Assembly: GCF_030680395.1 (NCBI RefSeq) | Contig: NZ_JAUXVR010000034.1 | Span: forward strand, 48,524 to 112,523 | Direction: 5' to 3' | DNA: 64,000 bases | DNA from: Methylobacter sp. | GTDB taxonomy: Bacteria > Pseudomonadota > Gammaproteobacteria > Methylococcales > Methylomonadaceae | Shown: positions 35,694 to 45,519 of the stretch, piece by piece | How the letters are laid out: the number at the start of each line of letters is the position of its first letter | Numbering within the stretch: the stretch's first letter is position 1 | Notes under the pieces: model-generated | Databases searched by the model: none | The model's input: the letters and a program-made list of their open reading frames with translations, nothing else | What the model was told of the DNA's origin: nothing | Program-made: the position numbers and the translations under genes

Positions 35694-36950
35694 CTAGAAA
35701 ATTATTCCGCCGCCAAACCATATTTTCTGTGTATCGAATTTACCAATAGATGTGCCATCTGCATCGGCACTGAAATAAGCATATTTTGCCATCAGGTTAT
35801 AATGTTTAAAAAAGTTTTTACTAATCATAAAGTCCATTTCGTTACCATAATGTTTTTTACTGGTGTCGTCGGACCAATCACGATAAAAACCTGTTAATTT
35901 AACCCCCATGAGCTCTTTTTCAACACTGGCATAAACGTCGCGATAACCATCATTAGGTGCTGTAAGAAATACATCCGCCCAACCACCGAATTTATGTAAT
36001 AAGCCTAAAGGGGTATCAAAGGTTTTATTTAAGCCTTTGCCTCCCAATTGTTCCATAGCGCCTTTGACAATAAAACCGTAGGCGGTAAAACCGCCAATAA
36101 TATGACAATAATCCGCTTGATAAGGAGTACTGTTCTTATAATCGCTCTGATAAGCATATTCAGCCCTATAAACAAAACCTAAAGTATCATTGACTCTACG
36201 CGCACCATCAAAACTCACGCCGTAAGTTTGATTGGAATTTTCGGACAGATAAGCATCTCTAAAATGGATAAGATATGAATAGCCGGTTAACTTGCCAATA
36301 TCAGCAAAATTATAGCCAATATTTACCAGAGGTACTTCGAGATTTTGCATGATAGAGTTGGTGTTTTTGGCTTTGCTGATATAGCCGATAATAACCGTAG
36401 TATTCGACAATGAGGTATTATTCAATAAAAATGCATTATACGTTCTTTCTAATTGTCGCCATCCAGCTACGCCGATAAAACGGTCATTATCTAATTGAAT
36501 GACTTGCCGACCTAATCTGGCTTCGGTATGGGGAATACCTTTATAGCTTAGCCATAATTGGTTGAGTTCATTTTCTTGTGGGTCAGCAATTGTTTCGTAC
36601 TGGGTTTTGCCATTCATTGTGCTGTTATAGCTATTAACGCCTATATCCTGATTGCCTTGAAATTCGGCATAACCTTGCAGCCCTTTAAAGACAGGCGTTA
36701 GGTAGCCCAGTCGTAAACGTAGCGTGGAGGCATTAGCAACTTCTTTTTTTGGATTGGTGCTATCGGTGTTGTCGTAGCGATAGCGCAGATCCAATTTGAT
36801 TTGCCCATATTTGGCATCGTCTTGTCCAAATTTCAGGGCTTTTTCAAGAGCGGTATTAACATCGTCAGCCATAGCCGTTGTAGTAAGAACTAACGATAGC
36901 AAGCTTACCGCCAGTTTTATTTTTTTGTTATAAGTATGACTATAATGCAT
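35694..36950 (-). CDS. Outer-membrane beta-barrel porin (alginate-export-like)
   Basis: Outer-membrane channel of 418 residues, first gene of the four-gene transport/sensing set. The signal peptide ends TTAMADD. The mature part shows repeated amphipathic strands, e.g. IKLDLRYRYDN, STLRLRLGYLTP and LQGYAEFQGNQD, with YKGIPHTEARLGRQVIQLDNDRFIG typical of the alginate-export/OprB-like family. It ends in KIWFGGGIIF, with the terminal Phe recognised by the BAM machine. It would let the ligand enter the periplasm where the binding protein, 81 nt downstream, captures it. The specific substrate is unknown. Confidence 0.82.
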   Translation of the reverse strand: MHYSHTYNKKIKLAVSLLSLVLTTTAMADDVNTALEKALKFGQDDAKYGQIKLDLRYRYDNTDSTNPKKEVANASTLRLRLGYLTPVFKGLQGYAEFQGNQDIGVNSYNSTMNGKTQYETIADPQENELNQLWLSYKGIPHTEARLGRQVIQLDNDRFIGVAGWRQLERTYNAFLLNNTSLSNTTVIIGYISKAKNTNSIMQNLEVPLVNIGYNFADIGKLTGYSYLIHFRDAYLSENSNQTYGVSFDGARRVNDTLGFVYRAEYAYQSDYKNSTPYQADYCHIIGGFTAYGFIVKGAMEQLGGKGLNKTFDTPLGLLHKFGGWADVFLTAPNDGYRDVYASVEKELMGVKLTGFYRDWSDDTSKKHYGNEMDFMISKNFFKHYNLMAKYAYFSADADGTSIGKFDTQKIWFGGGIIF

Positions 36951-37149
36951 TAATATTTTTCCAAAAAAATAGCGCTTTTATTAGTACATTTATACGCCAT
37001 ATATTCTATTTTTTGATTTTAACTTGGCCAGCGACTGATTATTACATCGAGGTAAGTATTTTTTATTTTCAGATAAAATAAAATATTGAATAATAGAAAT
37101 AAATACATACTTTTGATAACCGCAAAACTGTTGGGTAGCTGTGTACCCT

Positions 37150-37578
37150 TTATTTAAAGAACAGCTTTCTAATCAAGCGCTGAGTTAGACTCTCATCTAT
37201 TATTTTTTTATTTGGCTTCACTACTTCAGTAGGTTTAATCTGAACTGCTTGTGCCGGCAACCATTTCTGTTGAGATGCTATTACCCGATACAATTTCTCT
37301 TTATCTTGCTTTAAATCGGTATTTGAACGGCGAAGAAGGTCATTTATTTGATATAACTTCTCTTTATCTTGCTTTAGATCAGCGTTTGCACGGCGAAGAA
37401 GCTCATTCTCACGGTGATAATCTGTAGAGCCCTTAGATGCCCCAAACAAGCGAATTAGCTCTGTTGTATCGATTTTGTTATCCGTCTGCAAGAGCTCGCC
37501 GTCTTTTATGTGGCGGTAAATTGTCGGAATGGATTTACCCGTCAGTTCTGACGCTTCAGATATTGAAATTAATGACAT
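37150..37578 (-). CDS. HTH/coiled-coil DNA-binding protein with internal repeat
   Basis: A 142-residue protein. The first 50 residues are a MerR/excisionase-type helix-turn-helix (ISISEASELTGKSIPTIYRHIKDGEL). A coiled coil follows, made of two copies of a 21-residue unit (ELLRRANADLKQDKEKLYQI and DLLRRSNTDLKQDKEKLYRV). A basic C-terminal tail ends RLIRKLFFK. Proteins of this plan occur on plasmids and other mobile DNA as small regulators or partition accessories. No partner gene is adjacent. It may regulate the porin operon that lies downstream on the same strand, but the likelier reading is a mobile-DNA relic. No function is assigned. Confidence 0.7.
   Translation of the reverse strand: MSLISISEASELTGKSIPTIYRHIKDGELLQTDNKIDTTELIRLFGASKGSTDYHRENELLRRANADLKQDKEKLYQINDLLRRSNTDLKQDKEKLYRVIASQQKWLPAQAVQIKPTEVVKPNKKIIDESLTQRLIRKLFFK
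37297..37422. repeat. Tandem duplication of a 63-bp unit inside the coiled-coil gene
   Basis: The 17-mer CTCTTTATCTTGCTTTA occurs at 37297 and again at 37360. Similarity extends about 50 bp in each 63-bp unit (CGGCGAAGAAG and TCATT recur in phase). The period is 21 codons, i.e. three heptads, so copy-number change would lengthen or shorten the coil without breaking it. Confidence 0.8.
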
Positions 37579-37857
37579 CTCTAAAATTCTCTCGGCATAA
37601 TATCTTTATCTTAATAAATCTTTAAATTACTGTCGGGCAAAACATTTTATCGTTGCCCGATATTTAATCGCATAGGAAACAGGTTGACGCGGGGCGGTTT
37701 CCCGCCGGCAATCCGCCAATCGACGCACAATACTACATCGGGCATAAAAAATTTCCGCTAGCAAAAGTTCGAGTGGAGATCGGATTAACTCATCCCGACC
37801 ATGCCGAATTACTGGCGCGAATCCGCCTTACAGCGTTTTAAACTTCAATAAGTACAT

Positions 37858-38148
37858 TCATGAAGGGAGAATAATTGGGTGACTCGCCGTTATATGGCGA
37901 TTAAGCAACATATTCGATCTAAACTTAGAACTGCATTTTGGGTACGCAATACTTGCATTATTCAGTTCGAGTCGCCTCCTTTCTTTCTCTGCCTCAGCAG
38001 CCTTTTCCCTCTCTATGCTTATTATGGCATCTTTATATATTTTACTTGTCGGACTTATTTTTCCATTACTGGTTCCGTTTATGTCTCCGTAGTTATCTCT
38101 GTACGGGAGGCCAAGCTCCTTGCATATAGGCCTCTCATGTCGCGCCAT
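37858..38148 (-). CDS. Hypothetical protein with zinc-finger-like C-terminus (possibly 3' half of a broken gene)
   Basis: A 96-residue frame beginning MARHERPICKELGLPYRDNY, with a charged coil (SIEREKAAEAEKERRRLEL) and a C-terminal segment YPKCSSKFRSNMLLNRHITASH. The segment resembles a C2H2 finger lacking its first cysteine. The frame upstream (38164-38382) is in the same phase, separated by a single TAA and 15 nt. The two may be halves of one former gene or a coupled pair. I recognise no family. AGGAGCT occurs inside the gene, not before the start. Confidence 0.35.
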   Translation of the reverse strand: MARHERPICKELGLPYRDNYGDINGTSNGKISPTSKIYKDAIISIEREKAAEAEKERRRLELNNASIAYPKCSSKFRSNMLLNRHITASHPIILPS

Positions 38149-38163
38149 GTTGTCTGATTCTAT

Positions 38164-38382
38164 TTAGACTGACCATGATGTTGGCCTATCTACACCCACA
38201 CTTTGAGCATTGTACTCACTCAAAGATTGAACACTTCTAGGTTTTGGGATGGGGCTTGCGCTTCTTAAATTATTAGCTTTAGCTCTGATTGCATCGCGAA
38301 ACACATTTGCATTACTTCGGTGGTCGGCACCTTTTCCGGTTGGTATAAACAGTATCGGGTTTTCAATCCAACGTATTGTCAT
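38164..38382 (-). CDS. Hypothetical protein (possibly 5' half of a broken gene)
   Basis: A 72-residue frame (MTIRWIENPILFIPTGKGAD ... VGVDRPTSWSV) directly upstream of and in phase with the 96-residue frame. The two are separated by one TAA. No clear ribosome site and no recognised family. It lies between the T6SS operon's end and the coiled-coil gene, in DNA that looks mobile and poorly conserved. Confidence 0.3.
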   Translation of the reverse strand: MTIRWIENPILFIPTGKGADHRSNANVFRDAIRAKANNLRSASPIPKPRSVQSLSEYNAQSVGVDRPTSWSV

Positions 38383-38525
38383 CTTTTACTCTAATTTAGG
38401 TTATGTAGTATGCGCATTACTCATCGAACAACACTTAATTGATAATTATTGTTTAATTAACACGCATAAACAAAATCCTCACCAGCCGTATGGTCAAGCA
38501 AAAAGACGCTTGCCCCTGCCCGGCT

Positions 38526-38984
38526 TCAAAACCACGAATACCAAGACTTATCTTCGCTGATCTCAATCTGACCGGTTGCCTTTAAGCTAATGTTGTATTT
38601 ATCTTGAAATGGTATGGAAAGCAGTTTTTTCCATTGCGAACCCGGTTCAGTGAATAAAAAGTACAAGGCCACCATACCTTGCGCCGGTTGATTTAGCGTG
38701 CATTCCTGTTTGGTGCCGGGAACTATCGAATAAATCCCCAATACGCCAGGGTCTGGCGGGTCGGAGAATGCTTTCCTGGCAACATCCTGGTAGCTTTCGA
38801 GCATGAATTGCTTTTCGTTGGCACTACGAACGACAAAATAAAACAGACCGCCATTATTGGCCTGAATATTCGCCTTGACATTAAAAACCAACGACGGCGG
38901 CGGCTTTGGGTCGCTGGAACACCCCGCTAATAAGATGGCTACAACCAGTAGCGGAAAAACTTTCCAAGGTGAAAATAATATCAT
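38526..38984 (-). CDS. tssJ: TssJ, T6SS outer-membrane lipoprotein
   Basis: Lipoprotein of 152 residues anchoring the type VI membrane complex to the outer membrane and contacting TssM. The signal peptide ends in the lipobox LLAGC. The mature domain fits the TssJ beta-sandwich: SLVFNVKANIQANN, FYFVVRSANEKQFML, GVLGIYSIVPGTKQECTL and MVALYFLFTEPGSQWKKLLSIPF. Last gene of the operon, 3 nt after tssM. Similarity is modest, as usual for TssJ, but its position after TssM and the lipobox make the call secure. Confidence 0.9.
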   Translation of the reverse strand: MILFSPWKVFPLLVVAILLAGCSSDPKPPPSLVFNVKANIQANNGGLFYFVVRSANEKQFMLESYQDVARKAFSDPPDPGVLGIYSIVPGTKQECTLNQPAQGMVALYFLFTEPGSQWKKLLSIPFQDKYNISLKATGQIEISEDKSWYSWF

Positions 38985-38987
38985 TGC

Positions 38988-41900
38988 TTAACTCCCGGCA
39001 AGATTGGCGAACACTGCCAACGGATTGGCTTGGAATGAGAATTCAAGGTTTAACGGTTGTTTCGGTAAGTTGGGATGGGCAAGTTGCCACCGATAGCGTT
39101 GAGTGCCGGAGAGCTGACCTTGTTGCAGCAGCCGAAAGAAACTCCAGGGAGAATCAGTAACGCTAATGTCAGTGTAGATTCGGGTCGGATTAGCATCTTT
39201 ACGAAATTCCATTCCTACTTCTGCCGGCTGCGCGGTCCACCAATCCAGCGGCAATTTCTGCCAAACTGCTTGCTGGTTGAAGCCTAATACCGAGTTTTCG
39301 CCTTTGCGCAAATAAGATAAGGACACTAGTGGCGCATGGGGTATTTGCTTGCTGTTGTAGGTCGGCAATAATCCCGGCTTGACTGACAATTCCAGCGGCT
39401 TGGGGCTGCCCTGCCCGTCCCATAGATTAGCAGTGAGTTGTTGCGCGGCATTAAGCCGCTTCAGGAAATGTACCGGCAACACAACGCTGTCGGATAATTC
39501 ATCACGCTTGACCCATACTCCGTTGCTAAAAGTGGACAGTGGAGACAGGTATTGCTGGAAGGTGACCCAAAAAACGCCCTGTTTCGGATGAAAAGTTCTG
39601 ATTAATTCATCCAATGTCAATTCTTCATCGCGTCCTGCATTGGACATAAAGGGAAATTTGACCAATAACGGCGAGACATTGGATTTCCAAATATCAGACC
39701 AAATACCATCGATATGCTTATTAATCTCGTCAGTGCCAAATTTTTGAACCTTTTGCACGGGTGCCAGAAACGGCTGCTGCCACTCATCCTGAATGCCGAC
39801 ATTTTGCAGCCAGCCTTTAACCAAGGCTAAGTATGAGCTATCCTCGTTTAGCAGCATTGCCCATGCCACCCGTCCTATCGGGGTCAATACTCCTTTCAGG
39901 GAGGCGGCGATATCATCGGCAGATTTTTTCGGCACGTAAGGTTCATTTTCATCCATCTCATGTTGCATTTGTGCCATGAGGAATTGGTACTTTTGGAATT
40001 CAGGGTAAACGCCATTTTTTTCTTCCATCAAACGCTGGATAAAACGAAACGCGCTAAGCTTTTGTGCGAATGGTTGAAATTTTGACGAGGCCGGAAAATT
40101 AAGTGCCGTGTTGCTTTTTATCTGCACCAGAGTTTCCACAAAGGGGGAATTGGGTTGTTGCAAATCATTAAGCACATAGTTCAACGTCCAAGTGGAATCG
40201 ATACGTACCTGGAATTGACGAAAATAGTTCAAATAAGAGCCCACGTAACGATCGGAGTATGTACCCAGATTCTTCAACACAAAATCGACAAAATATTTTT
40301 TCTCATTTTCATCAATAGGCAGTTTCGCAACGATGTCGGACAGCGCCATGACTGCAGGCTTGACATCATGCTCGAAAGCATCGGCGGTCATCCGCCCATC
40401 AATACGCGCCTTGCCGGCAAACAGCATTCCGCCGTTATTGGAGGAATTCATTTCCAAATCGATGTAAATCGAAGGCGAATTGAAAAACACCCAACCATCG
40501 TAATTCCTGTGGCTGTTAATCAGGTTGCGCAACATCATACTGACGCGGCTGCGTGTCATCAACTCTCCCCATTGCTTGGCGGTGAACGAAAAATACTCCC
40601 CATCCAGACTAAAGGCCATGTCGGAAGATACGATCTCTATTTTAGCGTTGGCTACAGCTTGCACCAGCCCCAGGCACTCGTTCAGGGATAGCGAGGCCTG
40701 GCAATTCTCAGCATTGCTAAGCTTGAGGTTAGTGACCAAGCTTAATAATTGAGCGATGCTCTTTTGGCGCAATTCCGATTGATTGTCCTGTTCCAGGCGC
40801 AAGCTGGTGTGTTGTAACAGCCACAGGCTAATATCTGCATCATCAGTGTAATAGTCAAGCCGATCGATAATATCAAGAAACGGCACTAACTGCTGTTGCA
40901 GCGCTTTAAACTCAGCCTCTTGAATAAACGGCTTTCTCAGTATTTGCTGGAAGTTGCGAAACAGCGCTATCCAGGGTGCATGATCTTCAATGTATGCCTG
41001 AGACTCGGCATAAGTGACTTTATTGAGGAGGTTATCCAGTTCATCGGTATGAGTATTGTACTGTAGATAGTCGTTAACGAGCTGTCCGTACTTGACCATG
41101 TCGACTGGATTCTTTTCCGGGTGTTTCGCTATGATCTTACCTATTTCGTTAGTCGGCGTTGCATATAACAAACCGAGAAATCTATTGGTTTTGAAAGTAG
41201 CATCCGGTTCAAACTGGATTTGTTTTAATAACGGCAATAAATAATGTTTCCGTATTTCGAGAATCAACAAATAATTATTACGCTCCTCAATTTCCAGGAA
41301 AAAATTAGGCATAAAAGTTAATAGCGCATTTTTATTCAAATTCGAGCTAAAATCGAGAAACAGTGGACTGACCTTTTCCGAATATTGTTGAACCGGCGTT
41401 GTTGCGACAGTTTGAATGCTTTCATATACCTCGGCTACCATATTTTGTTGATAGCTATAACTCCCAACCAGATAGACAAATCCTGCTAATGAGAGGGCGA
41501 GCGCAGCTTTGGCATGACTATTCAGGGTAAACCGAGGTTGCTCTACGATACCAGGCGGTAGCGAGAAAGGCTGGCAACCAAAACTATGGGTATGTTCCGA
41601 TAGCAGGCAAAGCCTAACGACTGGGGGGGATGCCACATCTTGTTCCAATCCGGCCACGCGCAGAAAATCGACCAAAACCCTGAATAAGTGGGGTGCTTCG
41701 TTAAGGAAGGTAACTATTTTAAGATAATCTTGTGTTGGACGGGTCACCAGCGCCCGGCGCAGATGCTGTTGGTAACCATCCAGGCAGTTCTCCAGCTGAT
41801 TGATGCCGTCCCGTCCCGGAAAATCCAATTGCAAAGGGATGCCGGCCTCTTCCAAAAAAGCACAAAACTCCACGAATCCCGTGACTTTTTCCATGTGGCT

Positions 41901-42554
41901 CAACGCCACAATCAGCGGCAAGGGTTCGCGTTCCAGTTCCCCGAATACTTTCAGCTTACCGAATAATGCCTGACCTGACTGGCGCAGCTGTTCCATTTTT
42001 GGAGTCAGCAAGGTAGTCGCATCAATGACCATAACGGCTTGAGGACTTGGAGGCAAGTGCCCCCACAATTTCTTTATCGCGGTATAAGCGGCAGAACTGG
42101 TGTCATAGAGCAGTGAAGAGCCAAACTCCAGCACCAAGGATTTGGCACCCAGATAAATTTGCAGCAATGGATCATCAACGGCACTCGGATGAAAACGAAA
42201 ATCTTGTCCTTGCCAGTCAGCATATCGATCAATGATGCCGGTCTTGCCGCAACCCGCTTCACCGATGACCAGGGAAAGCGGCACACGCAATGCACCCGGG
42301 CGCAGCCGCCATGGGATGGCGCGAACAAAATAACGCCACACCGATAATAAGCAATTGGGAGGCAATAAAAGCTTTACTGGAACAATCAGTTCCGGAATAA
42401 CCAGTTTGCCGTCGCTTTTGGCGTGCTTGCGCCGCCAAATCAGAAATCCCAAGACGCACAGCAACACCATCACCACCGTCAAGCCTACCCAATCAAGCCA
42501 ACTCAATACGGAGATCATCGCATCCAGCCCGCCCCATGATGAACCAGAATCCAT
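38988..42554 (-). CDS. tssM: TssM (IcmF), T6SS inner-membrane ring protein
   Basis: Inner-membrane protein of 1188 residues forming, with TssJ and TssL, the trans-envelope complex. A hydrophobic segment near residues 28-47 (VGLTVVMVLLCVLGFLIW) precedes a cytoplasmic NTPase-like domain with an intact Walker A, GEAGCGKT. A later helix (AALALSLAGFVYLVGSYSY, near 350) leads into the long periplasmic region. The C-terminal beta domain, which meets TssJ, ends the protein. It starts directly after the clpV stop (TAA then ATG). Length is typical for IcmF (1100-1300). Confidence 0.95.
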   Translation of the reverse strand: MDSGSSWGGLDAMISVLSWLDWVGLTVVMVLLCVLGFLIWRRKHAKSDGKLVIPELIVPVKLLLPPNCLLSVWRYFVRAIPWRLRPGALRVPLSLVIGEAGCGKTGIIDRYADWQGQDFRFHPSAVDDPLLQIYLGAKSLVLEFGSSLLYDTSSAAYTAIKKLWGHLPPSPQAVMVIDATTLLTPKMEQLRQSGQALFGKLKVFGELEREPLPLIVALSHMEKVTGFVEFCAFLEEAGIPLQLDFPGRDGINQLENCLDGYQQHLRRALVTRPTQDYLKIVTFLNEAPHLFRVLVDFLRVAGLEQDVASPPVVRLCLLSEHTHSFGCQPFSLPPGIVEQPRFTLNSHAKAALALSLAGFVYLVGSYSYQQNMVAEVYESIQTVATTPVQQYSEKVSPLFLDFSSNLNKNALLTFMPNFFLEIEERNNYLLILEIRKHYLLPLLKQIQFEPDATFKTNRFLGLLYATPTNEIGKIIAKHPEKNPVDMVKYGQLVNDYLQYNTHTDELDNLLNKVTYAESQAYIEDHAPWIALFRNFQQILRKPFIQEAEFKALQQQLVPFLDIIDRLDYYTDDADISLWLLQHTSLRLEQDNQSELRQKSIAQLLSLVTNLKLSNAENCQASLSLNECLGLVQAVANAKIEIVSSDMAFSLDGEYFSFTAKQWGELMTRSRVSMMLRNLINSHRNYDGWVFFNSPSIYIDLEMNSSNNGGMLFAGKARIDGRMTADAFEHDVKPAVMALSDIVAKLPIDENEKKYFVDFVLKNLGTYSDRYVGSYLNYFRQFQVRIDSTWTLNYVLNDLQQPNSPFVETLVQIKSNTALNFPASSKFQPFAQKLSAFRFIQRLMEEKNGVYPEFQKYQFLMAQMQHEMDENEPYVPKKSADDIAASLKGVLTPIGRVAWAMLLNEDSSYLALVKGWLQNVGIQDEWQQPFLAPVQKVQKFGTDEINKHIDGIWSDIWKSNVSPLLVKFPFMSNAGRDEELTLDELIRTFHPKQGVFWVTFQQYLSPLSTFSNGVWVKRDELSDSVVLPVHFLKRLNAAQQLTANLWDGQGSPKPLELSVKPGLLPTYNSKQIPHAPLVSLSYLRKGENSVLGFNQQAVWQKLPLDWWTAQPAEVGMEFRKDANPTRIYTDISVTDSPWSFFRLLQQGQLSGTQRYRWQLAHPNLPKQPLNLEFSFQANPLAVFANLAGS

Positions 42555-45167
42555 TTATCCCCCTTGTTTTGCAACGGTCGCGTCGGCATCGTCCAGGTTG
42601 ACTTTTCCGTCAACACCGGTAAATACCAACTCCCCATCGGCCATGCTAATGATGACCTGTTGACCGTCGCATAGTTCTCCCGCGAGCAAAAGCTCGGCCA
42701 GCGGATCTTGAAGCTTGGTTTGAATGACCCGTTTTAGTGGACGTGCGCCATACATGGGATTGAAACCCCATTGTGCCAGGCTATTGCTCGCTTCATCACT
42801 GATATCAAGCGTAATATTGCGTTCTTCCAGGCACTTGGCCAAGCGCCGCAGCTGAATATCGGCGATAGGTCGCATGGTTTCCAGGGTAAGTTGGCGGAAA
42901 ATTAAAATGTCGTCGAGACGGTTGAGAAATTCGGGACGGAAATGATCGCGCACCCTGTCCATAATTAGCGACTGCATCTGTTGCTGTTCTTGCTCGGTTT
43001 CTACCGGATCAATAAGTTCAGACCCCAGATTGGAGGTCATCAGAATCAGAGTGTTAGTGAAATTGACCAACTGCCCCTGACTGTCAGTCAGACGGCCTTC
43101 ATCCAACACTTGCAAGAACAGGTTAAACACGTCAGGGTGGGCTTTTTCCACCTCATCGAACAGAATCACGCTGTACGGTTTGCTCCGCACCTGGTTGGTT
43201 AGCAACCCACCTTCCTCATAACCGACATAGCCAGGAGGGGCACCGGTAAGGCGTGCGGCCGAATGCTTTTCCATAAACTCGCTCATATCGATGCGCACCA
43301 TCGCTGAATCGTCGTTGAACAGGAACTGCGCCAAGGTCTTTGCCAATTCGGTTTTACCAACACCGGTTGGCCCCAGCATCAAAAAAGAGCCGAGCGGGCG
43401 GTTGGCATCCTGAATGTTGGCACGGGCGCGTCGAATTGCCTTGGACACGGCGGCAACGGCGTCTTCCTGGCCCACCACCCGCTCCCGTAAATGGCTTTCC
43501 AGGTTCAACAGTCGTTGCTGTTCGGAATCAAGCATCCTCGCTATCGGAATGCCGGTCAATCGGGCAACTGTGGCAGCGATATCCTGCTCGTCAATAAAGT
43601 TTTTCTGGGGATGAATGTCGGTAATGTCAATATCGGCGTATTCGGCCAGTGCCCTTTCGGCTTGCGGAATCACCTTGTGCTGCAATTCGGCAACGCGCAC
43701 AAAGTCTTCCTCGCGAATTTTCAGTTCCATTTCCCGGCGTGAATCTTCCAGCAGCTTGCGGGCGTTTTGCACCTCGGTCATCGCCCGTTTTTCATGTTCC
43801 CAGCGCTCAGTCATTTGTGCGCTTTTTTCGCGCAGTTCAACCAGTTCGTCATGTAACTGTTGTTTGCGAGTTTCAGCTAGTTCATTGGCCAGCGAAGACC
43901 ATTCGATTTCCAGCGCCACCAAGCGGCGATCCAGGGCCTCCAGTTCAGCAGGCTTGGCGGAAAGACCGATACGCACCGTCGCGGCGGTCTGGTCGATCAG
44001 ATCGATAGCTTTGTCCGGCAGGAATCGGTCGGCAATATAGCGTCTGGAATAGCGCACCGCCGCAAGCAACCCCGCTTCAGTAATGCGTATGCCATGATGC
44101 ATCTCGTATTTCTCTTTGATGCCCCGCAGAATCATCAATGCAGTCTCGTCATCCGGCTCCTCCACCCGCACGACCTGGAAACGCCTGATCAGCGCCGAGT
44201 CTTTCTCAAAATGTTTACGGTATTCCTCGTTGGTAGTGGCGCCGATACAGCGGATTTCTCCCCTCGCCAATGCCGGCTTGAGCAGGTTCGCGGCATCCAT
44301 GGAACCTTCGGCCTTGCCGGCGCCGACCAGATTATGAATCTCGTCGATGAAAGTAATCACATTCCCGGCATCGGTGATTTCCTGCAACAGCCGTTTGAAA
44401 CGTTCCTCGAACTCGCCACGGTATTTTGCGCCGGCGACCAACAAACCCATGTCCACGGCTAAAACCGAACAACCTATCAAATCCTTGGGTACATCGCCTG
44501 CCACAATGCGTTGCGCCAGCCCCTCAACGATAGCGGTTTTGCCTACGCCGGGCTCGCCAGTGATAATGGGGTTGTTTTTAATTCGTCGACATAACACTTG
44601 AATCGCCAGATTTATTTCATCCGTGCGACCGATCACCGGGTCCAGTAAGCCTTGCCGAGCCAATTCGGTCAAATCGCGGGCATATTTGCCCAAATATTCG
44701 AACTCGCCGGAACTCTCTTGGCTTTTGTAGCCACTCTTCGGCATCTGATCTTGCGCGCTGATAAACGCCTCCTTATTTCCGCCTGCCTCCGTCAACGTAG
44801 CAACCAATTCTTCAAGCTCCCACAATGCAAGCAGCAGGTGGTTGATTCCCATGTATTTATCGCCCATGCGCGTGGATGCTTGTTCGGCGTAAATGAATAA
44901 CCGTTCGAGTTCACGGTTGATAGGAGTTTGTTGGGCATTTTTCAATGCCTTGGGCTGGATGATGAGTTGGGCAGTCACGGCATCTCCCAGCTTCGCCAAA
45001 TCAATATTAGCCTGCTCAAGGTATCGCCGACCTATGCTGTCTGTTGATTCGAAAAGGCTATGCAAAAGATGCCAAGGCGTAACCACACCATGGTCATTTT
45101 CAACCGCCAGACGGCAGGCACGTTCAATAATTTTTTGCGCTTTCAGATTAAATTTTTCGATGATCAT
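42555..45167 (-). CDS. tssH: ClpV (TssH), T6SS sheath-recycling ATPase
   Basis: Hexameric AAA+ ATPase of 870 residues that disassembles the contracted TssBC sheath. The N domain ([20 protein letters not shown] ... [12 protein letters not shown]) binds TssC. Two AAA modules each have Walker A ([15 protein letters not shown] and [15 protein letters not shown]) and Walker B ([15 protein letters not shown] and [16 protein letters not shown]). The middle coiled coil ([14 protein letters not shown]) separates them. It differs from ClpB by the N domain and by lying in a T6SS operon. The 350-nt gap upstream may hold its own promoter. Confidence 0.97.
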   Translation of the reverse strand: MIIEKFNLKAQKIIERACRLAVENDHGVVTPWHLLHSLFESTDSIGRRYLEQANIDLAKLGDAVTAQLIIQPKALKNAQQTPINRELERLFIYAEQASTRMGDKYMGINHLLLALWELEELVATLTEAGGNKEAFISAQDQMPKSGYKSQESSGEFEYLGKYARDLTELARQGLLDPVIGRTDEINLAIQVLCRRIKNNPIITGEPGVGKTAIVEGLAQRIVAGDVPKDLIGCSVLAVDMGLLVAGAKYRGEFEERFKRLLQEITDAGNVITFIDEIHNLVGAGKAEGSMDAANLLKPALARGEIRCIGATTNEEYRKHFEKDSALIRRFQVVRVEEPDDETALMILRGIKEKYEMHHGIRITEAGLLAAVRYSRRYIADRFLPDKAIDLIDQTAATVRIGLSAKPAELEALDRRLVALEIEWSSLANELAETRKQQLHDELVELREKSAQMTERWEHEKRAMTEVQNARKLLEDSRREMELKIREEDFVRVAELQHKVIPQAERALAEYADIDITDIHPQKNFIDEQDIAATVARLTGIPIARMLDSEQQRLLNLESHLRERVVGQEDAVAAVSKAIRRARANIQDANRPLGSFLMLGPTGVGKTELAKTLAQFLFNDDSAMVRIDMSEFMEKHSAARLTGAPPGYVGYEEGGLLTNQVRSKPYSVILFDEVEKAHPDVFNLFLQVLDEGRLTDSQGQLVNFTNTLILMTSNLGSELIDPVETEQEQQQMQSLIMDRVRDHFRPEFLNRLDDILIFRQLTLETMRPIADIQLRRLAKCLEERNITLDISDEASNSLAQWGFNPMYGARPLKRVIQTKLQDPLAELLLAGELCDGQQVIISMADGELVFTGVDGKVNLDDADATVAKQGG

Positions 45168-45519
45168 GATTTTTTATTGTTCTTTTGTTAATTATGCCGT
45201 TGAAAGCGAACGTCAGGAAATCCTGACAAGTCAATACAATTAGCGATTGAGCATCCACCAGTTATCACGTCGCTTTGCCGGCTAGTGCTGGTTTTCTTGG
45301 ATCCAAAGTCAGTTCCATGTCCGTGATACTGACCTCCCCTTGCAGTAAACTTGCCGAAGAGTTCGGGGGCGTTTGATATGCTCGCCACGAACGGCATATG
45401 TCACATAATAAGTTGCCGGCCCATTTACCTCTCCCATAAAGAATTAATGTCTTAATTAATACCATGATCTTGGAACATTTTTAATGATTGAATATTGTGT
45501 TATCAAAAGAAAAATGGAA
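45168..45519. other. Gap between clpV and the FYVE gene, possible gene remnant
   Basis: About 350 bases, the largest gap in the T6SS operon. A minus-strand frame of 66 codons (45265-45465) contains ITDMELTLDPRKP, which reads like protein, but no ribosome site or family is evident. It may be a decayed gene or the leader of clpV. No immunity-like gene is seen. Confidence 0.35.

Noticed and set aside
37665..37845. Open plus-strand frame reading ...PIDAQYYIGHKKFPLAKVRVEIG...LTAF then stop
   Set aside because: It looks protein-like but has no start codon after the upstream TAA and matches nothing I recognise. Possibly a gene fragment, not supportable as a feature.
45265..45465. 66-codon minus-strand frame between clpV and the FYVE gene, considered as an immunity protein
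   Set aside because: No ribosome site, no membrane or immunity-like pattern, and several overlapping short frames of equal quality.
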